A DNA stretch of 64,000 nt from Apium graveolens. Its lineage: Eukaryota > Streptophyta > Magnoliopsida > Apiales > Apiaceae. Location: the NCBI RefSeq assembly GCF_009905375.1, contig NC_133653.1, positions 91,189,671 to 91,253,670 of the forward strand, read 5' to 3'. Shown here piece after piece: positions 55,815 to 64,000 of the stretch. Within the stretch, counting starts at the first letter, position 1, and every line of letters begins with the position of its first letter. Both the position numbers and the translations under genes were made by a program. Below the pieces are notes generated by a model, which saw only the letters and a list, made by a program, of their open reading frames with translations, ran no database searches and was not told the DNA's origin.

Positions 55815-56470
55815 ATTTAGGTTTATAAAACACTTGACATCTCGATAAGTATATTGACTTATCGAGCTCTCCAGTATTCTATGTTTAGTTTATCTTGTAG
55901 AGGTCTTCAGTTCCCTATAAGAGATTTTAGGCTTTTCGAGATCTCTAGCCTCCACATCTTCACTTTGACTTATCGATAACTCTTAGTTCTCTAGTGGATT
56001 CTTGACTTATCGATATCTCAGAGTTCTTTAGTCAAATTTAACTTATCGATATCTCAGAGTTCTCTAGTGAATTTTGACTTAGCTATATCTCTGAGTTCTC
56101 TAGTGGAACTTGACTTATCGATAACTCAGAGTTCTCTACTGAATGTAGACTTGTCGATAACTCTGAGTTCTCAAGTGAAGGAATGACTTGTCGATATCTC
56201 CAATCTTTAGTTCTTCAATTTGGCTTGTCGATATCTTCCTGAGTTCCTTAGTAGCTGTCATGACTTCTCGATAAGCCTTTCTGAAGTTCTCGAATGACTT
56301 CTCTAATAACATTAAATCTGTGACTTGTAAAGATCTTGACTTAAAGTATTTTTCTTCAAACAGATTTATTCAATTCCAAGCTTCTAATCCAAAGCACTTG
56401 AGCACAACAACTTCCTGCAGCTATGTATTCAGCTTTAACTTTCCTTTTTTGATTATTCTCAAATTCAAAG
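55815..56470 (-). repeat. 3' LTR of copia C, upstream part, truncated
   Basis: Continuation of the LTR beyond CACTA2. It contains a 36 bp-period GACTTATCGATA array (55967-56200). Its outer start is not a clean TG boundary: RNase H coding of copia C ([13 protein letters not shown], minus) runs to about 56470 and changes directly into this sequence. An internal deletion therefore removed the rest of RNase H, any extra ORF, the PPT and probably the LTR start. Confidence 0.65.
55967..56200 (-). promoter_or_regulatory. 36 bp-period GACTTATCGATA array in the copia C LTR
   Basis: Units start at about 55967, 56004, 56040, 56076, 56112, 56148 and 56185 (spacing 36-37 bp) on the plus strand. Each has GACTTRTCGATAWCTC followed by AGAGTTCTCTAGTG-like sequence. 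Related degenerate copies lie at 55838-55960 and 56225-56300. The core TTATCGATAA is palindromic. Low GC and high regularity distinguish it from the rest of the LTR. Confidence 0.85.
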
Positions 56471-57706
56471 TAGTTGATACAGATTGTTGTTTCTTGCTAT
56501 ACCTGGATACAAGTCTTTGTCCAATAAATTGACAGCTTCCACTAGTACACTTTCTGTCAACCCTGCATCCAGCAAAATTTGCATATATTTAATACTAGTT
56601 CCTCTAGGATACCATAATCCTAAGTTTGGAGTTCCCTTCAAGTATCTGAAAATCCTCTTTACAGCCATCACATGTGATTCTTTTGGATTGGCTTGAAATC
56701 TTGCACATAGAGATGTTGCAAACATGATGTCTGGTCTACTTGTTGTTAAATAAAGCAATGATCCAATCATCCCTCCATAGCTTGAAATATCTACACTCTT
56801 GCCCTTCTTATCTTCATTCAACTTTATTGCAGTAGACATAGGTATAGATGCAGGTGAAAAATCAACCATTCCAAACTTTTTTAATAGATCCTTGACATAT
56901 TTAGTTTGGCTGATGAAGATACCATCACTTCTTTGAGTAACTTGAAGTCCAAGGAAGTAACTCAGTTCCCCTATCATACTCATTTCATACTCACTTTGCA
57001 TAAGCTTGGAGAATCTCTGGAAAAGCTTCTCATTAGTAGAACCAAAGATGATATCATCCATATAAATCTGAACTAGGATCATATCTTCACCATATTTCTT
57101 GTAAAAGAGAGTCTTGTCTATGGTTCCTCTAGTAAAACCATGCTTTAGTAGGAAATCTGATAGTGTGCCATACCAAGCTCTAGGTGCCTGTTTTACTCCA
57201 TATAGAGCGTTGAGTAACTTGTACATAAAATTTGGAAATTTTGGATTCTCAAAGCCAGGAGGCTGTTGTACATAAACTTTTTCTTCTAGCTCACCATTCA
57301 GAAAGGCACTTTTGACATCCATTTGATATACTTTGAAGTTAAAATGTGCAGCAAATGCTAGGAAAATTGTTATGGCTTCAAGTCTTGCAACTGGAGCAAA
57401 AGTTTCATCATAATCAATTCCTTCTTCTTGTGAGTAGCCTTTTGCAACCAACCTTCCTTTGTTTCTGGTAACTATACCATTTTCATCCATTTTATTCCTG
57501 AACACCCATTTTGTTCCATTAATACTTCTATTTCTTGGTGTAGGAACTAATTTCCAGACTTTGCTTCTTTCAAACTGATTCAGTTCTTCCTGCATGGCAG
57601 ATATCCAGTCAGGATCCAAAAGAGCTTCATCAATTTTCTTAAGTTCTACTTGAGATAAAAAATATGCATGTAGGAACTCATTAGGAGTTGCAATTCTGGG
57701 CCTCAC
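56470..57706 (-). pseudogene. reverse transcriptase and partial RNase H of copia C
   Basis: It is open from 57706: [76 protein letters not shown] and the catalytic [14 protein letters not shown]. Then [20 protein letters not shown] and [20 protein letters not shown] lead to [16 protein letters not shown] near 56600. After a frameshift, the first part of RNase H (STSGSCQF in another frame) runs to about 56470 and stops abruptly at a deletion junction. RT is well conserved with no internal stop. RNase H lacks its second half. Confidence 0.87.
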
Positions 57707-59342
57707 ACCCGCAGTAGGATCACCAATAATTGCATCTCTAGTGTGACTCCTATCCCACTTCCTAGTATGAGTTTGTTGACTTGTGCCTTCATCATCTTCT
57801 TCATTGTTGGTATGATTGCTAGATCCTTCTTCTCTTTCTCCCCCTGAGTTTGTGCTCTCAAATTCAGGTGTTTGAGATGAGTTTCCATTTTCATGATTTT
57901 CCTATTGTGTGGTGTCTTCATTTAGTGTCTGTTGTACATCAACTTCATCTTCTTCATCAGAGTCACTATCAATGTTGAGGTTTTCAAATGGCAGGGCTTC
58001 AGCTTCATTATCATCAAGGCATTTCAATCCTGGACATTTGTCATCATCAAAAGTCACATCTGTGCTCTTCATAATCTTCTTTTGATCAATCATATAAACT
58101 TTATAGGTTGTTCTTTCTGGTGAATATCCCAGAAAAATTGTTTCAAAAACCTTTGAGTCAAATTTTCCCACATATTCAGAGTTGTCTTTCAAAATGTAAC
58201 ACTTGCTTCCAAACACATGAAGATGTTTTACAGTAGGCTTTCTCTTAGACATGATTGAGTAGGGTGACTTGCCATGTGCCTTGTTAATGAAATATATGTT
58301 ATGAGTATAACATGCAGTGTGAACAGCCTCTTCCCAGAAACTTATTGGGAACTTGGCATCTTGCAGCATTGTCCTGCCAGCGTCAACCAATGTTCTACTC
58401 TTTCTCTGAACTACTCCATTTTGTTGAGGTGTCCTGACAGCTGAGAATTCTTGAACAATGCCTTTGCCTTTGCAGAATTCACTTCATGTAGCATTTCTGA
58501 ATTATGTTCCATTGTCACTTCTCAATCTTTTCACACATTTGTAATCTTCAGCCTATTTTTCTATCTTCTTGATGTTCTCAATTATGATGTGTGGAGTTTC
58601 ATCTTTAGAGTACATGAACTCCACCCAAGTGTATCTTGAGAAATCATCCACCATCACAAGTGCATATTTATTTCTTGAAATTGATAAGACATTCACTGGC
58701 CCAAATAAGTCCATGGGAATAAGTTACAAGGGTGCACTTATAGAATTCACAGTTTTTGACTTATGACTAGATCTTTTCATTTTTCCTTTCTAACAAGCTT
58801 CACAAACTTCAACTTGAGCAAATTCCAGTTTGGGCATGTCTCTTACTAACTCCTTTTTGACTAAGGTGTTAATTGCCTTGAAATTCTGGTGAGACAGCTT
58901 CTTATGTCATAGCTTGTTTTGTTCCTCTTATGCCTTGGTGTAGAAGCAGCAAATACCATCCTTATTTGTTGAGTCCAAGTCTGTAACAAGCAAGCTTCAT
59001 TTTCTTGCTCCTTTCAGAGCAACTTCACCAGTTCTCTTGCTGATAAAAGTGCATTCTTCTTTGTTAAATAAGACTTCGAAGCCTCTGTCTGTAAATTGGA
59101 TAACACTGAGAAGATTCACCTCAAGGCCAGCTAATAGTGCTACATCATCAATGACAATATTTTCAGAAACAATCTTGCCATATCCCATTGTGAATCATTT
59201 GATGTTGTCTCCAAAGGTCACCAATGGGCCAGCTTTCTCCTCAAACTATGATAGCTGGGCCTTATCACCTGTCATATGTCTGGAACATCCACTGTCAATG
59301 ATCCATATGACTTTCTTCACTTTGCCCTGCACACAATGAGAT
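57707..59342 (-). pseudogene. protease and integrase of copia C
   Basis: In minus-strand order: the protease box WIIDSGCSRHMTGDK at about 59310-59265; the following segment MGYGKIVSENIVIDDVALL at 59188; the GAG-pre-integrase zinc region near 58920-58800; and the integrase core with D in the PMDLFGP segment (58715) and D in RSDNG (about 58520). At the third catalytic position the sequence reads NGVVQRKSRTL (58410), so Glu is replaced by Gln. The C-terminal part runs from 58390 (AGRTMLQDAKFPISFWEEA) through FGSKCYILKDNSEYVGKFDS to an acidic linker (DSDSDEEDEVD). A TAG stop follows at 57902-57904, in frame with RT. Further stops lie near 58795, 58560, 58500 and 59240. Confidence 0.85.
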
Positions 59343-61695
59343 TCAGGTATGTTTAGTGAGCCAAGCAGTGTTGGGTACTTTCTTCTTGTTAACTGATTTA
59401 GCAGAAGTAGAGTGAGTTGTTTTAGATAAAATAGAGTTCAATGATTGTTGTGCATTTTCCCTTTCTAATATAGACCCATTTTTTGTTTCTTTAAGGTCTA
59501 CTCTCAGTTTGTGGCAACTCTTCATCACTTTCAAGTTGCAAGGGATGCAATCAAACTTATCACAGAATGAGTAGGGATCATTTAAATTTGCTTTATTATA
59601 TTTGCAAGCTCCTTCAGTTGGCTTACTAACAACCTTTTTACAAAGGTGAGTTAGATGATTTGCAGAGCCACATTTTTCACACTTCTTTCCAGGAGCATCT
59701 GCAACATAGGCTAGATCATTGATTTTGTTTATCCCTATTTTCCCATTTCTATTTTTCTTCTTCTTTCTTGCATCTTCAATCTTTGTTCCTTTGAAAGGAG
59801 TCTTGGTGCTTTGATTGTCCATGAGATTTTTTTCAGCCATAGAAGATTGAGTTGAGTTTACATATTTCTTTTCATTATCCTCATCTGCAATTTCTTGCTT
59901 GATAATCAATTCTTCTTCACTGAAGTCTACTTCACAAGCCTTGAACATAGGTGACCCAATATTTCTCAGCATTGCTGGAACATTTTCATTCTCTGTTGCT
60001 TTCTCTTTGTCCCTTTTGTTCTTCTTTTTGTTGCTCAAAGCATCATAATCAAGACCAATAGCAATGTTTGCATATGGTTTGATTTTCTCATGGTATTGAC
60101 CAACCAATTCATATATATTATTGAAAGACTTCAACTTTACTTCATTTTTCTCCAGTTTTTGCCTTAGCACAACCTCAATCTCATTTGCATACTTGAGCTT
60201 GTTCTTCAGATAACCATTTTCTTGTTCAAAGCTTCAAGCTCCATTGTCAACAATTTAGTTCCTTATTTTTCATTCTCAAGCTTCTCATTTAACTTTGTTA
60301 ATATGCTAACTTCTTCCTTAGTAGCAACCATGCTTGTGTGGATGTGAAACATTTCTCTGCTCATCTTCTCAACAGTTTCCTTATATTGATTCACATTTAA
60401 ATCAGTGGTGGTAAGTGTTGGTACATGTGATTTAGATGAGGATGATTCTCCTTTCTCCAAGGCCATGAGTGCATAGTTTCCAAGTTCTTCATCTTTATCA
60501 ATTTCACAATCATCCCAACTTTTACCTTCTGCAATATAAGCTTTTCTTTGCTGTTTCTTCAGAAGAGCTTCGTACTTTTCTTCAAGTTCAAGATAAGTTT
60601 TATATTTTGTTTCCTTCTTGGATTTCCTGCATTCTGTAACAAAGTGGCCCAGTTCATCACAATTGAAGCACCTTATCTTAGATCTGTTAACAGATCCAGT
60701 TTTGTAGCCATTCTTGCTATCAGAATTGTACTTTCCTTTTTCCTTCGAGCTGCTGTCTTTGCTGAAAGACTGTCCTTTATTCTTGAAGTATCTTGGCTTC
60801 TTTACTCTAATATTAGAGAATTTCCTAGCCAAATAGGCCACTGACTGATCTAGCTCATCCAGTTATTCAAGAGTATAGAACTCATCTTTTTCCAGTTCCG
60901 GAATGACTTGTTCTTGTGAATCATTTGTTCTTTGCTCACTTGTTGAGGCAACTGGAGTTTGAGATCTTGGTTTATCATTGGATGTTTGACCTTCATTTAC
61001 AATTAAAGCACTTGAGCCATCCACAACATGTCCTTGACCTGATCTCAATGATTGTCTTAGAATCATCTCTATTTCATATATTTTGAGAATTCCAGATAGA
61101 ACTTCCAGTGTTATTCTGCTCAAGTTTCTCCCTTCCCTGATTGCTGAGATTTTCCGTTCTAAATGATCAGAAAGAGGAAGCAAGAACTTTAGATTCACTT
61201 CATCAGCTTCATAGTATTTGTCATGAAGTTGCAAGTCATTTATCAGCTTATTGAATCTTTCAAACACATCAGTTATGCTTTCCTTTGGCTTAGCCATGTA
61301 ACCCTCATCCTATGAAATCAGTATCCTTCTTTGATTAGATCTAACTTCCTCAGTTCCCTCACAGAGTATCTCAATCTTTTCCCATATTTGCTTGGCAGTG
61401 TCACAGTTGACAATGTTCTATAAATTACATTGTCAAGTGACTCAATTAAAATTAATTGTAAGCTGCTATCCAGGGAAACTTTCTCTTTTTCAGGATCAGT
61501 ATACTCAGCAGGATCTTTTGGAGCATAAAGAGCTGGGATAATCCTATCTCCATCTGTAGATTCCTCAATTCTAACTGTAGGGATGAAGGGTCCATCCTTG
61601 AGGATCTGAATGTAGAGTGGATTGGCCATCTTGATGAACAACATCATTTTCTTTTTCCAAAGAGTGTAGTTAGCTTTGTCAAAGGTAGGAATCTT
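59343..61695 (-). pseudogene. gag of copia C (Sirevirus-like), frameshifted
   Basis: It resumes right after copia D with KIPTFDKANYTLWKKKMM, a capsid-type N-terminus, and runs to a stop at 61318. A shifted frame (61297-60863) has AKPKESITDVFERFNKLIND and ERKISAIREGRNLSRITLEV. A third (60841-60263) has the CCHC knuckle CFNCDELGHFVTECRK (about 60680) and LEEKYEALLKKQQRKAYIAE. A helical and acidic segment (60170-59343) follows, with a second CCHC-like knuckle, CEKCGSANHLTHLC, at about 59675. Two knuckles separated by a long charged linker match the layout seen in copia B. The original start codon lies beyond D. Confidence 0.85.
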
Positions 61696-63344
61696 TGTGA
61701 TGGATTTTAATCGCAGCGGAGGCATGGTAAAACACTTTTACACATATAAAATCCAGATAAAAGCATATAAATCGTGGTAAAAACATATGGATCGATTACT
61801 AACCTTTAATAGCGATCCAAAAGCAACGATCGGAGATCCTTAGCAGCTGCTCCTCAAACGTGAAGCACTCCACCGGTATCCACCAAGAAAACGACGTTAA
61901 GGAGGAGGAGGAGGTGGAGAGAATTAGGTTTTTCTAAAAATTGGGGTTGGAATAAAAATAGGGTTTATGATAGTATATTTATAGGCAAAATTTTCAGCTG
62001 AAATTTTCCCATAAATATTATTATTATCCCATTTATTATTCTCATTAATAATTAAAACACCTTTTAATTATTAATCCTTTTTCTAAACACTTTAGAAATA
62101 ATTCTCTCTCTTGATTTAATTTCCAAAAATTAAATCCTTAATTAATAATATTAAGAACTTTTCTTAATTAATTTATAATCAATTAAATCTCATTTAATCA
62201 ATTATTAAATTTGCCAATTAATTATTTATTTCATAAATAAATAATTATTAGTCATTATTAATTAATTCCTCCACCATTAAATCATTCTCTTTTTATGGTG
62301 TGACCCTGTAGGTTCAATATTAAGCCGGTAGTAGAAATAAATAATAATAAAACTATTTTATCATTATTTATATAAATTCTCTAATTTATTAAATATGATT
62401 AATTAATTAATCACATTTATTCTACATCGTGAGAGATACTTCTCAGCATATCGCGACTATCCGGATAATATGATTCACTGCTTAGAATACCAAGAACCTA
62501 TTCAATGAATAGTTACCGTACAATAAACTCCTTCTACCCTACAATGTCCCGATTAAATACAAGGCATGGATCTCGTGTCAAGCCTATCTAATTTAATCAC
62601 TTGCTTACCATTTACTATGCTTAGTTCTATGCAAATCAGAAACTCCTTTCTAATTTCATTTACTCTGGCCAGAGATTCCTGAACTAGCATAAGTGGATCA
62701 GCCTTGAACATTCGCTTCCTTCACTGGAAGGGGTAGATCCTTTATTGATCATACACTATCTTCGTGTACAAATTCCTATACCCAGTAGAGCCCTAATAAT
62801 TGTCCCCGGAGACTAAGAACTAAACCAAAGCATAGTTCAGTGTACACAAGATGACTATGATGACCTCAAGTCTAAGGATACTTGTACAACTATCACTATG
62901 TGAACAACTGCTGACACGTAAGTGAACTCCATCAGTTGTTCAGTTGTGCGAGTCATGTTCAGTGAACTTATTCTATAATAAGCACCTACATACTAGCTAT
63001 AGTGTCACCACACAAATGTCTATGAGAACAGACATCCTTCATAATGAAGCAAGCATAGTATGTATCGATCTTTGCGGATTATTAATTACCATTTAGTAAT
63101 CCTACGACCAGGAACTATTTAAGTTTAGAGTTATCATCTTTTAGGTCTCACTATTATGATCTCATCATAATCCATAAAAAGCTTTACTCTAAATATGGTA
63201 TATCTTATTTAAACACTTAAATAGATAGAGCCCGTAATAAAAACAAAACAAGTCTTTTATTAATATCAATGAAATCAAAACAGATTACATAAAAGTTATT
63301 CCTAAATCCTAATACATGATTGGACTTAGGACATATTCCTTTCA
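61696..63344 (-). repeat. 3' LTR of copia element D (about 1,649 bp)
   Basis: On the minus strand it starts TGAAAGGAATATGTCC at 63344, preceded by the purine run AAGTGGGAGAT (PPT). It ends near CCATCACA at 61696, where copia C gag resumes. The end is uncertain by about 10 bp. It contains a TATA box (minus CCTATAAATATA, 61974-61985) and a (CCT)n-like leader patch near 61900. Candidate TSD ATCTT at 61691-61695; the partner is outside the window. No second copy in the window. Confidence 0.75.
61974..61985 (-). promoter_or_regulatory. TATA box of the copia D LTR
   Basis: CCTATAAATATA on the minus strand, about 1,360 bp into the LTR. Confidence 0.6.
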
Positions 63345-64000
63345 ATCTCCCACTTGTACTAAAGCCAATCACTCTGGTATCTAATACCCATCTTGTCTTC
63401 ATGACGATCAAAGTGACTTTCATAAAGTAGCTTTGTGAGTGGGTCTACTATGTTGTTATGTGTGTCAACTCTAATTCAATATAACACAAGAAATGTTATC
63501 GCGCTCCCACTAACCCTTTTGTAGACACATGGTTCATCTACGTTTTTCATAAAACCAAACTCTTTGATTGTCTCATCAAAACGAATGTTCCATCTTTCGA
63601 GAAGCTTGCTATAAACCACATATGGTTCGCAGTAGCTTACACACTAGGTTTTCATTTCCCTTGGAAAGAAAACCATCTGTCTATATGCCAGATCTCATAG
63701 TCTTAGTAAGCAGCAATCGCAAGCAAAATCCGAACTGATTTTAACAGGGCTACAGGTAAAAAGTTTCATCAAAGTCAATCCATTGCCTTTGTTTGAATCC
63801 TTTTCCCAAAAGCCTGGCCTTAAAGGTCTCCACTTGCTCTAATCATTCTTTTGTATCCCGTATACATAGATTTCATTCCGGATTTTATGGCACTATGCCA
63901 TTTCTCTGAGTCAACACTACTTATAGCCTCATTATAGGTCACAGGGTCGTCATCATCAACGGTCGACAACTCACCTCTCAGGTTGGTGAGACACTCTCCC
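63345..64000 (-). pseudogene. pol remnant of copia D (RT fragments and C-terminal tail)
   Basis: In minus order from the window edge: DDPVTYNEAISSVDSEKWHS, the start of a copia RT region; a degenerate middle; then GLLGKGFKQRQ-like and SRRWNIRFDETIKEFGFMKN with EPCVYKRVSGSAITFLVL (63640-63485). Within about 40 bp the sequence jumps to the C-terminal tail (DPLTKLLYESHFDRHEDRMG, 63445-63385) and then the PPT. The RT active-site end and all of RNase H are deleted. Several stops and frameshifts are present. Its clade differs from the Sireviruses A-C. Confidence 0.8.

Larger units (their letters stand above)
46085..64000 (-). mobile_element. Sirevirus-like copia element C, nested in copia B
   Basis: A minus-strand element. 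Its 3' LTR end (minus ...CATTTCCTAACA) abuts copia B RT at 46084. Reading rightwards: the LTR split by CACTA2, a deleted RNase H, RT, integrase, protease, and gag up to 61695, where copia D interrupts it. Its 5' LTR would lie right of the window. It belongs to a different LTR family from A/B. Confidence 0.78.

Noticed and set aside
55838..56300. CRISPR-like regular spacing (36 bp units)
   Set aside because: This is a plant nuclear context. Units are head-to-tail degenerate copies without unique spacers, and the array is inside a retrotransposon LTR with a TATA box.
46085..56470. Interpretation as a free-standing solo LTR carrying CACTA2
   Set aside because: Its two flanks belong to different elements on opposite strands (copia B RT on the left, copia C RNase H on the right), so it is better read as the truncated 3' LTR of copia C.

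Overview
This window is repeat-rich nuclear DNA from a flowering plant with a large genome, probably a eudicot. I cannot name the family or species from sequence alone. There is no convincing host gene, rRNA gene or functional tRNA gene. Almost every protein-like stretch belongs to a plant transposable element: Ty1/copia Sirevirus-type elements, Ty3/gypsy chromodomain (Tekay/Del-like) elements, a Tat-like gypsy fragment and two CACTA (En/Spm) DNA transposons. All are decayed to some degree. The window is a stack of insertions inside insertions, and I resolved several boundaries from LTR termini, primer-binding sites and target-site duplications (TSDs).

Left block, 1-11510, oldest host first. 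A Tat-like gypsy gag with a short LTR (element G, minus, 9715-11510) was hit by CACTA1 (minus, 6242-9714 and beyond the left edge). CACTA1's transposase gene was hit by a Sirevirus-like copia (element A, plus, ends at 6241; it carries the extra downstream reading frame typical of that group). A gypsy-type LTR (H, 1-1021) then landed in element A.

Middle, 11511-17177. No genes. It holds a 176-177 bp tandem repeat, a TCGGCTCG-rich patch, a tRNA-SINE-like head and a clean solo copia LTR (13139-14305, TSD AAGAT). The rest is AT-rich sequence I cannot classify.

Right block, 17178-64000. A second Sirevirus-like copia (element B, plus, same LTR family as A) is split by three insertions: gypsy F1 (20213-32537, plus, TSD ATGCA), gypsy F2 (34099-44625, minus, TSD AACAC) and copia C (minus, from 46085 to beyond the right edge). 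Copia C carries CACTA2 (46703-55814) inside its 3' LTR and another copia, D (minus, 61696 to the edge), at its gag. CACTA2 keeps two genes, TNP2 transposase and a TnpA-Ulp1 protease fusion, each with few breaks.

The most interesting signal is in the copia LTRs. Each carries a short-period array upstream of its TATA box, with a family-specific motif but a similar layout: about 23 bp period in A and B, 22-23 bp in the solo LTR, 36 bp in C. In the A/B family the same motif (TCAACGGATG and its complement) recurs inside gag, the integrase-RT linker and the extra ORF, where the spacing is 24 bp (8 codons).
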